64,000 nucleotides of DNA. Source: JBMNGO01 sp050949885. GTDB taxonomy: Bacteria; Bacillota; Syntrophomonadia; Syntrophomonadales; Syntrophomonadaceae. Position numbers and translations under genes: made by a program. Location: contig JBMNGO010000007.1 in assembly GCA_050949885.1 (NCBI GenBank), positions 124,001-188,000 of the forward strand, given 5' to 3'. The stretch's first letter is position 1; every line of letters begins with the position of its first letter. The notes beneath the pieces are model-generated. The model saw only the letters and a program-made list of their open reading frames with translations. It had not been told where the DNA came from and ran no database searches. This document shows, piece after piece, positions 42,111 through 50,093 of this stretch.

Positions 42111-42866
42111 ATGCAAGAAATCAAGTCATTGCAAAGAGCAATTTCAGTTTTAGAAGAACTTCACAAAGAAAAAAGGCCACTGAGTCTATCTGAACTGCAC
42201 CGAAATTTGGGGCTGTCCAAGACTTCTCTGGTCCGAATTCTGGGCACCCTGGAAAAGGCCGGATTTGTAGAGAGAAATGAGGATAGTCTCAAGTATTCAT
42301 TAGGCCTGAAAATGCTGCTCTTAGGGTCTGAAGTATATAAGGGCATAACCAACAACAAATCCATTATGCCCTTCTTGGAAGGCATAAGAGATGACAGCGG
42401 AGAGACAGTAATAGTCAATTTGTTAAATGACGACAAGCGTGTTTGTGTAGAGTGTGTGGAAGCCAAAAAAAGCGTTCGTATTGTTCCCTACATCGGGCAG
42501 ACTGCATACCTTTACAGCGGGGCATCGGGCAAAGTGATCCTGGCCTTTTTCTCTGATGAAGAGATTGAAGATTATTTAAACAGGGTGCCCCTGAAAAAAA
42601 TCGGACCCAACACTATAATCAACAAGGAATTATTGTGGGAAGAAATAAGGAAAATCCGAAAAGATGGGTATGCAATAAGCAACGGGGAATTGGAAAAGGA
42701 TTATCTATCGGTAAGTGCCCCGCTATTCAGCTCCAACAAAACGCCCTTTGGGTCCATATCCATTGTTGCTGTAGCAGCCCTAACCGACCAGAGTATAACC
42801 AGATTTGCCAGTCTGGTCAAATACGGAAGCGAAAGGCTGTCCATCCTAATGAATCCCTTCAATTGA
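42111..42866 (+). CDS. IclR-family transcriptional regulator (copy 2)
   Basis: The 251-residue paralogue of the protein at 40826 has the same winged HTH (KSLQRAISVLEELHKEKRPL, LSELHRNLGLSKTSLVRILG) and effector domain (IVNLLNDDKRVCVECVEAKK, YSGASGKVILAFFSDEEIED, KDYLSVSAPLF, SISIVAVAAL). AGAGG lies about 9 bases before the ATG. The likely operator in its leader and similar palindromes before the TRAP operon suggest it regulates itself and that operon. Two near-identical regulators could form heterodimers or bind different ligands. Confidence 0.92.
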   Translation: MQEIKSLQRAISVLEELHKEKRPLSLSELHRNLGLSKTSLVRILGTLEKAGFVERNEDSLKYSLGLKMLLLGSEVYKGITNNKSIMPFLEGIRDDSGETVIVNLLNDDKRVCVECVEAKKSVRIVPYIGQTAYLYSGASGKVILAFFSDEEIEDYLNRVPLKKIGPNTIINKELLWEEIRKIRKDGYAISNGELEKDYLSVSAPLFSSNKTPFGSISIVAVAALTDQSITRFASLVKYGSERLSILMNPFN

Positions 42867-42874
42867 TGGACATG

Positions 42875-43059
42875 TTACACGGGGCCGTCAGGCAGTGTAA
42901 AAACTATTTTCCCAAAGTTTTTCGTCCCACTTAGGGTTTTATAACTGGTGGGTTTAGGGATTAGCCTCAAAAAACCCTCTGATTTTTAGTTTTTCTCCAC
43001 TAAAGTAAATTGACTTCTTAATTCTTTGACTTTTTACACAGCCTGACGTCCCCGTGTAA
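42875..43059. mobile_element. MITE-like element, copy 1 (185 bp)
   Basis: The terminal inverted repeats are about 29 bases: the left end reads TTACACGGGGCCGTCAGGCA then GTGTAAAAA, and the right end is its near-perfect reverse complement (two mismatches). The interior is non-coding. The element at 59020-59194 matches it in inverted orientation, sharing long words such as CGTCCCACTTAGGGTTT and GTTTAGGGATTAGCCT. The GTGTAAAA inner end resembles IS256-type termini. No clear target duplication is visible. Confidence 0.8.
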
Positions 43060-43086
43060 CAAATTGGCTCTCGTGCAACGGTTAGA

Positions 43087-43680
43087 TTATTTAGAGGGAA
43101 CCAAAGATTCAATTTGTTCGTAGGCTTTTTCCCGTAACATGCTATGAACATTTCCTCCGGCAGTATCCATGGTAACGATGAAGGGGCCAAATTCTTCTAC
43201 ATCCAGCACCCACATAGCCTCGGGCATACCCAGTTCCAGCCAGTGTACATCAATGACGCTTTTTACAGCAGAACCGAGCTTCACTGCACATCCCGGAGGC
43301 GCCTGCAGGTATACCTGTTTGTATTTCATGAAAGCTGCCAGGCTGCCGGAACTCATGCCCCCCTTACCAATAATCATCTTTACTCCCAATTGCCCCATCA
43401 TTTCAGCATGGGGCTCCATACGAATGCTGGTAGTAGGTCCAATCACGCTCAATTCCCACTTGTCATCATTCTTCTTCACCACCGGTCCCGCATGGAAGAC
43501 CGCATTGCCCTTAAAGTCCACAGGCAGGGGAGAACCCTTTTCCAACAACTCTTTTATTCTTAAATGAGCCATATCTCTAGCCGTACAAACCTGGCCGGTC
43601 AAATAAACCGTATCGCCGGTTTGCAGCTGTTCAACTTCCTGGTCACTAATAGGTAGTTTTATATGATATATTTTACTCAT
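43087..43680 (-). CDS. Fumarate hydratase class I, beta (C-terminal) subunit
   Basis: This 197-residue subunit belongs to the two-subunit iron-sulfur hydro-lyases (fumarase/tartrate dehydratase). Motifs are LKTGDTV-like LQTGDTVYLTGQVCTARDMA, HAGPVVKK, IGPTTSIRMEPHAEMMGQLG, MIIGKGGMSSGSLAAFMKYK and VLDVEEFGPFIVTMDTAGG. It starts at 43680, overlapping the alpha gene by 8 bases, with GGGGGG upstream, so the two are coupled. Fumarase fits a partial TCA cycle; a tartrate-type substrate cannot be excluded from sequence alone. Confidence 0.9.
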   Translation of the reverse strand: MSKIYHIKLPISDQEVEQLQTGDTVYLTGQVCTARDMAHLRIKELLEKGSPLPVDFKGNAVFHAGPVVKKNDDKWELSVIGPTTSIRMEPHAEMMGQLGVKMIIGKGGMSSGSLAAFMKYKQVYLQAPPGCAVKLGSAVKSVIDVHWLELGMPEAMWVLDVEEFGPFIVTMDTAGGNVHSMLREKAYEQIESLVPSK

Positions 43681-44575
43681 TGCCAAGCCCCCCGTTAAAC
43701 AAGTATTCCCGACGGCCGTCGGCATAAATGCGGACACCCTTCCTGCGGGCAACCCAGCAGTGGAAGTTTATAGCAACGGGGAAAATCGCCGTATGGGTTG
43801 CCTTCATGCCAATCTTTACTGCCAGGCAAGTGGTTCGGCCACCTGTTCCAGCAGGCCCAATACCCAAAGAATTAATACCTTCCAGCAGCCTCTTTTCCAG
43901 TTCATTTAAACGGGGATCTGGATTTTCGTCCAGCCAGTGCCGGGTGCTGATTGCTTCACGGCTCAGCTTGCAGGCTACATCCATTTGTCCCCCTATCCCG
44001 ATTCCCAGAGCAATAGGAGGGCATGGTATTCCGCCGGCTTCAGCAACCGTGGCGTAAACCAGGCGTTCGAATCCGGATAGATTATTGCCCATCTGAGCAG
44101 GGGTCATTATTTTCATTACATTGCCCAATTCTGCTCCACAGCCTTTAAAGCTGATGATCACTTCCAGGTACTCCTGTCCCGGCCGGTATTGAAGTTCAAA
44201 ATTAGGCACTCCGTCCCCGGAGTTGTCCCCCGGATTATTACGGGACAGCGAGTCCACTATACTGGGACGCAGATAACCTTGTTTGGTTGCTGAAACTAGT
44301 GCGTCAGTCAAGAAATTCAGAAGCTGTGGGGGAAAGAAATTATCACCAAAACGAATATAGATGGTAGGATATCCAGGCGACTGGCAAACAGGTTTGTCTA
44401 ATTGGTTGGCCTGAGCTACATTATCAATCATGGATTGCAGCAGTTCCCGGGCAGCCGTGTTGGTTTCCTTATTCTTATAATCATTCAATAAATATAGGCA
44501 GTCTGGGGAAACTGTTGTACAACTACTCTTTACAAATTCATAAATCTCGTCATAGGTTATATTATACCTCTCCAT
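43673..44575 (-). CDS. Fumarate hydratase class I, alpha (N-terminal) subunit
   Basis: The 300-residue catalytic subunit binds the 4Fe-4S cluster. Candidate cluster cysteines are in SPDCLYLLND, SFKGCGAELGNVM and AGGIPCPPIALGIGIGG. Also typical are YRPGQEYLEVIISFKG, NSLGIGPAGTGGRTTCLAVK and the C-terminal HTAIFPVAINFHCWVARR. Start 44575 has GGGAGGAG 8 bases before it; a longer frame to 44614 lacks one. The pair points away from the TRAP operon, sharing its upstream region. Confidence 0.9.
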   Translation of the reverse strand: MERYNITYDEIYEFVKSSCTTVSPDCLYLLNDYKNKETNTAARELLQSMIDNVAQANQLDKPVCQSPGYPTIYIRFGDNFFPPQLLNFLTDALVSATKQGYLRPSIVDSLSRNNPGDNSGDGVPNFELQYRPGQEYLEVIISFKGCGAELGNVMKIMTPAQMGNNLSGFERLVYATVAEAGGIPCPPIALGIGIGGQMDVACKLSREAISTRHWLDENPDPRLNELEKRLLEGINSLGIGPAGTGGRTTCLAVKIGMKATHTAIFPVAINFHCWVARRKGVRIYADGRREYLFNGGLGNE

Positions 44576-44666
44576 TGTGCTGTCTCCTCCCATAATCAAA
44601 ATTGCAGTCAACACGCTACGTCCACTTTTTCCCTAAACACCCCTCCTCCCCAACGGTAATGTCGAA

Positions 44667-44696
44667 ATATAAAACTCTAATATCCTGCTGTGTCAA
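44667..44696 (-). promoter_or_regulatory. Putative promoter of the fumarase pair
   Basis: On the minus strand TTGACA (44691-44696) is followed after 18 bases by TTATAT (44667-44672), about 90 bases before the alpha start codon. Confidence 0.5.
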
Positions 44697-44891
44697 CATG
44701 AAGCTGGGCTAATATACACATTCATACCTTATACTAACAATATAGTAAAAATGCTTCAAATAAATAAAGGGAAAATCAGGGGGAGAGATACCTTGTAACA
44801 ACGTCCCCGGGTAACAGAACGTGAACATTTTCACCTGGAAAGCCCTTTTTTAATAAAAAAAAGTATGTTATTATTCAATTAATTAAAGATA

Positions 44892-44924
44892 TTGACATTT
44901 TGATCTTTTTTTTAAACATATAAT
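44892..44924 (+). promoter_or_regulatory. Putative promoter of the TRAP/beta-oxidation operon
   Basis: TTGACA (44892-44897) and TATAAT (44919-44924) are 21 bases apart, longer than ideal, suggesting an activated or weak promoter. TTGATC at 44900 is too close to serve. The first operator-like palindrome begins 8 bases after the -10 box. Confidence 0.5.
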
Positions 44925-44931
44925 GAAACAG

Positions 44932-44950
44932 TGTTACGTAGAGCGGAACA
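44932..44950 (+). promoter_or_regulatory. Operator-like palindrome O1
   Basis: TGTTACGTAGAGCGGAACA shares TGTTACG and GCGGAAC with the site at 49124. It would overlap the transcription start of the promoter at 44892-44924, the usual place for a repressor. Confidence 0.55.
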
Positions 44951-44966
44951 TAATAGCCGGCGTAGT

Positions 44967-45011
44967 CCTTGTGGGCAATTTTAAATTGCCAACAACAAGG
45001 CGTAATTTTTT
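44967..45011 (+). terminator. Leader hairpin with T run (possible attenuator)
   Basis: The nested stem CCTTGT (44967) / ACAAGG (44995), inner stem GGCAATT / AATTGCC with TTA loop, is followed by CGTAATTTTTT. It lies in the long leader, before the first gene, so it could stop transcripts early. Confidence 0.5.
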
Positions 45012-45029
45012 CTCAAGTTAGCGGAACAA

Positions 45030-45048
45030 TGTAACGCAATGCGAAACA
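45030..45048 (+). promoter_or_regulatory. Operator-like palindrome O2
   Basis: TGTAACGCAATGCGAAACA matches TGTTACGCAATGCGGAAAA at 49124 in 16 of 19 positions. A half-site GTTAGCGGAACA lies just before it at 45017-45028. Confidence 0.6.
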
Positions 45049-45111
45049 CAACCATATGTAAGTTCAATTAGGGCGCAACAACTACTTGCCATCTCATTAA
45101 CATGAAACACC

Positions 45112-45128
45112 GTACCGCACAGCGTAAT
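45112..45128 (-). promoter_or_regulatory. Operator-like palindrome O3
   Basis: GTACCGCACAGCGTAAT is, on the minus strand, ATTACGCTGTGCGGTAC, the same palindrome in reverse, about 105 bases before the TAXI gene. Confidence 0.5.
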
Positions 45129-45232
45129 GATTGTTAATCTGTATGGCAGGAGTAAAAAATACATGAAAGGAGGATAAGGCTCAAAAACAACGGTAACAAC
45201 AACTAATACAAGAATAAAGGGGAGTTGAGAGA

Positions 45233-46240
45233 ATGAATAAATCAAAGTGGGTTTCGTTGTTGTTGATAGTGGCTCTTGTTGGAACTTTCGGATTAGCAGG
45301 ATGCGGAGGTAATGAACAATCGGGCGGGGAAACACCTGCTGCCCCAACACTGATAACCATTGGAACAGCTACCGTTGGAGGTGCCTGGTATCCCATGGGA
45401 GGCGGCCTGGCCAACGTAATTAGCAACTATGTACCCAATTGCAAAGCCAATTCAATGCCTACCGGGGCTTCTATTGAAAACCTCACCAGTATTAAAAACA
45501 ACAAAATGGAGATCGGTTATGCCACCTCGGATGTTCCATATAACATGTACCGTGGCCTAGAAGGTTTTGAAAAAAATCAAGCATTTAAAACCCTGGCTAT
45601 GAATGATGTGACCTACATGGCATTAATAGTCAAAGAAAATTCCCCCATTCAAAAATTTGAAGACATCAAAGGCAAAAAATTAGGAACCGGAGTTCCAGGC
45701 AGTTCTAATTACATTATTGTTGAAGAAATACTAAAAGCCCACGGAATGTCCTACGACGATGTGCAGCCGTTCCCATCAGGCGTTAGCCAGATGTGTGAAG
45801 CACTAAAGGACGGCAACATTGATATGTTCGCCTATGTGGTGGCTGGAAGCGGAGGAGCTGCACCGGCCATTGTTGAGCTTGATACAACGGCTGATATTCG
45901 CTTTTTGGAACTCAGTGACGAAGTACTGACTAAGATTAACACCGAAAAACCATATTACCTGAAGGCCACTTTGGAGCCCGGCTGGTCACAAAGTATTACA
46001 GAACCTATAAATGTTCTGGCTGTTGCCACAGCTATCTGCATAAAGGCTGATCTGCCTGAGGATTTAGTTTATAACATCTGCAAAGCTATGTTCGATTACA
46101 AGGCTGAGTTAGATGCCATCCATCCTACTTGGAAGGTTACAACTAAAGACACTGTTGCGCTAAACATACCGGTACCCCTGCATCCCGGAGCTGAAAAATA
46201 CTATAAAGAAATCGGCGCTCCGATTACAGAGCTACAATAG
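45233..46240 (+). CDS. TAXI-family TRAP transporter solute-binding lipoprotein
   Basis: The 335-residue protein has a lipoprotein signal (LLLIVALVGTFGLAGCGG, Cys24) and then the TAXI fold: ITIGTATVGGAWYPMGGGLA, NSMPTGASIENLTSIKNNKM, EIGYATSDVPYNMYRGLEGF, KGKKLGTGVPGSSNYIIVEE, and LKDGNIDMFAYVVAGSGGAA. TAXI proteins deliver organic acids or amino acids to a TRAP permease, here encoded next. As the following genes are beta-oxidation enzymes, a short-chain carboxylate is the likely ligand (inferred). Ribosome binding site AAAGGGGAG. First gene of the operon. Confidence 0.93.
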   Translation: MNKSKWVSLLLIVALVGTFGLAGCGGNEQSGGETPAAPTLITIGTATVGGAWYPMGGGLANVISNYVPNCKANSMPTGASIENLTSIKNNKMEIGYATSDVPYNMYRGLEGFEKNQAFKTLAMNDVTYMALIVKENSPIQKFEDIKGKKLGTGVPGSSNYIIVEEILKAHGMSYDDVQPFPSGVSQMCEALKDGNIDMFAYVVAGSGGAAPAIVELDTTADIRFLELSDEVLTKINTEKPYYLKATLEPGWSQSITEPINVLAVATAICIKADLPEDLVYNICKAMFDYKAELDAIHPTWKVTTKDTVALNIPVPLHPGAEKYYKEIGAPITELQ

Positions 46241-46330
46241 AACAGATCGGGGCTGTTTTGTAAACAGCCCCTAAGTTGTAACCTTCCAAAAAAATAAGTG
46301 CACTGTTATATAATCAGGAGGTGGGAACCA

Positions 46331-48262
46331 ATGGGCAATTTACTGCAAAGCGCTGGCCAAGTAATCGAAGATTGTGGATTAAAGGGAACAAAGGGAAAAA
46401 TAGTAGCTGTTTTAGCCATAATAACATCCACCTTTTTCCTTTATACTGCATGTTTTGGAAGTTTACCGGCCCTTATTCAAAGGAGCATTCTCTTAATATT
46501 AGTTATGCCTCTCGTTTATCTTCTGTATCCTACTAAGAAAGAAGGCGGCGTGTTTCGCGTCCTGGATGTATTAATGGTTATAGTAGGACCCATACCTTTT
46601 ATCTATATGGCCAACATTCAGGACAGCTTAATGATGCGCGGCGGCATCCCCAATACCATGGATGTAATAATGGGGGTGGCAGCTATATTGATCGTAGTAG
46701 AAGCTACCCGCAGAAAAATCGGGTGGGCCTTGCCTATAATCGCCACGGTCTTCTTAATCTATGCCTTTTTCGGACCATATATGCCGGGAGCCTTTCAGCA
46801 CCGGGGCCTGGATCTGGAAATGATAATTGCATCAGTATTCTTGGGTGAAGAAGGCATATTCGGGACTCCTGTGGCTGTAACGGCTAATTTTATAATGCTG
46901 TTTATTCTCTTTGGAGCCTTCCTGCAGGCAGCCGGAGCAGGGGAATTTTTCATTGATATTGCCAATGCCCTGTTTGGCTGGATGCGCGGAGGCCCGGCCA
47001 AAGCTGCGACTGTGGGCAGCGGTTTGATGGGCATGCTCAACGGCAGCGCAGTTGCCAATGTTGTAACAACAGGTACCTTCACCATTCCACTTATGAAAAA
47101 AACGGGTTACAAGCCGGAAGTAGCAGGTGCTGTTGAGGCGGTGGCATCCACTGGAGGACAGATAATGCCGCCGATTATGGGAGCAGCGGCCTTTATTATG
47201 GCGGAATTCCTACAGATCCCCTATATTGAAGTCGTCTATGCAGCGGCGATCCCCGCCTTATTATATTACGTGGCCCTGTTCTTTATGGTCGATCTGGAGG
47301 CCGTAAAAGCCGGGCTAAAAGGGATGAAGAAAGCAGATCTGCCGGATTGGAAAAAAGTCCTGAAAGAGGGCTGGGTTTTTATGCTTCCCATCTTTACCCT
47401 AATATACTTTTTGGGAATTGTAATGTATTCACCGCAAAAATCAGCCTTCTATACCATAATCGTATTGTTTATTGTGGCCGCTTTTAGGGCCAGCACCAGA
47501 ATGGGTTTTTACAAAACGGTTAAAGCGCTTATCCAAGGAGCTATTGGCGGCTTGGAAGTAGCTGTAGTCTGTGCCTGCGCCGGAATCGTAATTGGAATAT
47601 TGATGAGAACGGGGCTGGGACTCTCCCTTACAGGAATCTTAGTCGAAATATCCCAAGGAATTCTGCCTTTGCTAATGGTATTGGCCATGATCGTCTCAAT
47701 TATAATGGGAATGGGTTTACCTACCTCGGCCTGTTATATTATTGTGGCGGTTTTGATCGCTCCTGCAATGGTGCAAATGGGAGTCGAACCCATTGCAGCT
47801 CATCTATTTGCGTTCTATTTTGCCATACTTTCAGCAATTACCCCGCCGGTTGCGCTAGCGGCTTATGCGGGAGCCGGAGTTGCCAATGCAGACCCGATGA
47901 AAACCGGAGTAGCCGCCTTTAAACTGGGCTTAGCCGGATTCATTGTACCTTTTATGTTTGTATATGGTCCTACTTTATTGATGATAGGAAGTCCCGGAGA
48001 AATAATTCTAAGTCTAATAACAGCTATCCTTGGTGTATACGCTCTGGCCATATGTATCGTTGGTGTCCAATTTACCAAAGTCCCGGCACTGTTCAGGCTA
48101 ATGGCCTTAGCTTCGGCTCTGTGCCTAATCAAGCCGGGCTTGTTAACCGATATTATAGGAATAGGCTTGCTGGCAGTAGTTTCACTTGCTAATTATTGGA
48201 GAAATCGCCGGAAAACTGTACTGCAGCCAGCACCCAACCAGAGCGAGGAGGCGGTATCATGA
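46331..48262 (+). CDS. TRAP transporter permease, fused DctQ-DctM type
   Basis: The 643-residue polytopic protein has about 18 helices. It is a fusion of the small 4-helix part (IVAVLAIITSTFFLYTACFG ... DSLMMRGGIPNTMDVIMGVA) with the large DctM-type channel (GPAKAATVGSGLMGMLNGSA, GGQIMPPIMGAAAFIMAEFL, GMGLPTSACYIIVAVLIAPA, SAITPPVALAAYAGAGVANA). This fused form normally pairs with TAXI receptors, as here. ATG 46331 is chosen for AGGAGGTG 8 bases upstream. Transport is Na+- or H+-driven. The last ATG overlaps the crotonase start. Confidence 0.94.
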   Translation: MGNLLQSAGQVIEDCGLKGTKGKIVAVLAIITSTFFLYTACFGSLPALIQRSILLILVMPLVYLLYPTKKEGGVFRVLDVLMVIVGPIPFIYMANIQDSLMMRGGIPNTMDVIMGVAAILIVVEATRRKIGWALPIIATVFLIYAFFGPYMPGAFQHRGLDLEMIIASVFLGEEGIFGTPVAVTANFIMLFILFGAFLQAAGAGEFFIDIANALFGWMRGGPAKAATVGSGLMGMLNGSAVANVVTTGTFTIPLMKKTGYKPEVAGAVEAVASTGGQIMPPIMGAAAFIMAEFLQIPYIEVVYAAAIPALLYYVALFFMVDLEAVKAGLKGMKKADLPDWKKVLKEGWVFMLPIFTLIYFLGIVMYSPQKSAFYTIIVLFIVAAFRASTRMGFYKTVKALIQGAIGGLEVAVVCACAGIVIGILMRTGLGLSLTGILVEISQGILPLLMVLAMIVSIIMGMGLPTSACYIIVAVLIAPAMVQMGVEPIAAHLFAFYFAILSAITPPVALAAYAGAGVANADPMKTGVAAFKLGLAGFIVPFMFVYGPTLLMIGSPGEIILSLITAILGVYALAICIVGVQFTKVPALFRLMALASALCLIKPGLLTDIIGIGLLAVVSLANYWRNRRKTVLQPAPNQSEEAVS

Positions 48263-49086
48263 AAGCCGAAACAGAAATAAATACTGTTGCGCACCAAGCC
48301 GAAACTTTGCAATTTTACGGATATATTAAAGTGGAAACCGAAGAAGAAATCGGAATAATAACCTTAAACAGGCCGGAAGACAAAAATGTTCTAAAAGAAG
48401 AAGTCAGGCTGGAGTTAATAAAAGCATTCAATAGCATGGAAGAAAACAAAAAGGTAAAAGCAGTGATCATCACCGGCGGTCCAGATATATTTGCTGCTGG
48501 AGCTAACATCAAGGCTATGGTGGAAGCCGGTGCCATGGATATGTACTGGCGCAAGAGATTGCCGGAGCTGTGTGGTATTATCGAAAATATGCCCAAGCCG
48601 GTAATAGCAGCAATCGGAGGATACTGTTTCGGCGGCGGAACCGAGATAGCATTATCCTGTGATATACGCATAGCAGCATCCAATGCCAAAATTGGCCAAC
48701 CCGAAATCAACATAGGGATCATTCCCGGAGGAGGCGGTTGTGTACGACTGCCCAGGGTGGTAGGCAGGGCCAAGGCCAAAGAATTAATATTCACCGGTCA
48801 GCCTGTAGATGCCCAGGAAGCCCTGAGGATCGGGTTGGTCAGCCAGGTAGTTCCTCCTGAGGAACTATTGCAGGCCGCAAAAAAAATGGCCCAAAAATGC
48901 GCCCGGCACAGTCCGGTAGCTCTGCACATGGCAAAAGTCGCAATCGATGTGGGTATGGATTTGGATAGATGCTCTGCCCACGCCTTGGAAGCCTTAGCCT
49001 TTTGTATGAATTTTGCCGATGAAGACCAAAAAGAAGGAATGAGAGCGTTTCTGGAAAAACGCAAACCAGTGTATAAGAAAAGGTAA
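48259..49086 (+). CDS. Enoyl-CoA hydratase / crotonase
   Basis: It hydrates crotonyl-CoA to 3-hydroxybutyryl-CoA. The 275-residue crotonase-fold protein has an N-terminal extension of about 18 residues, then EEIGIITLNRPEDKNVLKEE, the oxyanion-hole ITGGPDIFAAGANIKAM, PVIAAIGGYCFGGGTEIALS, and GQPEINIGIIPGGGGCVRLP with the family glutamate. It starts at ATG 48259, overlapping the permease stop by 4 bases, with GAGGAGG 8 bases before. An alternative start at 48196 is unsupported. The third gene of the operon. Confidence 0.93.
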   Translation: MKAETEINTVAHQAETLQFYGYIKVETEEEIGIITLNRPEDKNVLKEEVRLELIKAFNSMEENKKVKAVIITGGPDIFAAGANIKAMVEAGAMDMYWRKRLPELCGIIENMPKPVIAAIGGYCFGGGTEIALSCDIRIAASNAKIGQPEINIGIIPGGGGCVRLPRVVGRAKAKELIFTGQPVDAQEALRIGLVSQVVPPEELLQAAKKMAQKCARHSPVALHMAKVAIDVGMDLDRCSAHALEALAFCMNFADEDQKEGMRAFLEKRKPVYKKR

Positions 49087-49103
49087 ATCCAGCGGCAATT
49101 CTT

Positions 49104-49142
49104 TTGCGTAAAATGCGGAACACTGTTACGCAATGCGGAAAA
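49104..49142 (+). promoter_or_regulatory. Two adjacent operator-like palindromes within the operon
   Basis: TTTGCGTAAAATGCGGAACA (49103-49122) is followed by TGTTACGCAATGCGGAAAA (49124-49142). The second is the best palindrome of the set (GTTnCGCA-TGCGGAA). They fill the 71-base gap between crotonase and hbd, just before the ribosome binding site of hbd. Confidence 0.6.
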
Positions 49143-49157
49143 ATAGGAGGGTAAAAC

Positions 49158-50045
49158 ATGGAAGTCACAAAAATAATGATAATCGGAGCTGGCATGATGG
49201 GGGCTGGGATTGCAGAGGTAGCGGCTCAGGCAGGGTACCAGGTAATTCTAAACGATATAAACAAGGAAGCCGTAGAGCGTGGTTTGGCAACCGTTAAGAA
49301 AGACCTGGAAAAGAGCGTTAAGAAAGAAAGAATCAGCGCTGGGCACAAAGATATAATACTGGATCGGATAGCCTTGAGCACCAGCCTGGAAGATGGCAAA
49401 GAAGCAGACTTTGTCATTGAAGCAGTATATGAAAACCCGGAACTCAAAAAAGAAATATTCGGCAAACTGGATGGTATATGCGGTCCAGAAGTAATCTTTG
49501 CTTCCAACACCTCATCCATACCCATTTCCACACTGGCGGCCGCGGTGAGCCGTCCTGACCGTTTCATAGGTATGCATTTCTTCAGCCCGGTACCGGTAAT
49601 GAAACTGGTGGAAGTAATAAGGGGCATAAAAACATCGGAAGAAACCATCAAAGTAACGGAAGAAATAGTAGCCCGGCTGGATAAAGAAAGCGTGCGGGTA
49701 AAAGACGTACCGGGATTTTTGGTCAACCGTATCAACAATGCCTTGCGGAACGAAGCCTTTGCCTGCATGGAAGAAGGAGTAGCCAGTATCGAAGACATAG
49801 ACAAAGCATTAAAACTGGGATTAAGGCATCCCATGGGCCCCTTTGAACTCATGGACTTTACAGGACTGGATTTGGGCCTCAATGTAGCCAAAACCCTTTA
49901 TGAAGGGTACAAAGACGTAAAATGGCGTCCCAACATGACACTGGAGAAACTGGTCGTATCAGGGGACTTAGGACGCAAGAGCGGAAAAGGCTGGTATGAT
50001 TACACATCCGGAGAAAAGAAACCCAGAACCGATATCAAACTTTAA
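49158..50045 (+). CDS. hbd: 3-hydroxybutyryl-CoA dehydrogenase
   Basis: The full-length 295-residue NAD-dependent dehydrogenase has glycine motif IIGAGMMGAGIAEVAAQAGY, the SNTSSIPISTLA strand, the catalytic HFFSPVPVMKLVEVI, and the C-terminal GFLVNRINNALRNEAFACME, LGLRHPMGPFELMDFTGLDL and GRKSGKGWYDY. AGGAGGG lies about 8 bases before the ATG. It is a paralogue of the truncated gene at the window start. It produces acetoacetyl-CoA for the thiolases that follow. Confidence 0.96.
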   Translation: MEVTKIMIIGAGMMGAGIAEVAAQAGYQVILNDINKEAVERGLATVKKDLEKSVKKERISAGHKDIILDRIALSTSLEDGKEADFVIEAVYENPELKKEIFGKLDGICGPEVIFASNTSSIPISTLAAAVSRPDRFIGMHFFSPVPVMKLVEVIRGIKTSEETIKVTEEIVARLDKESVRVKDVPGFLVNRINNALRNEAFACMEEGVASIEDIDKALKLGLRHPMGPFELMDFTGLDLGLNVAKTLYEGYKDVKWRPNMTLEKLVVSGDLGRKSGKGWYDYTSGEKKPRTDIKL

Positions 50046-50093
50046 GACCGCTGGTAAAAAAATAACCCAAATGGGGACGGGAGGTAAAAACAG

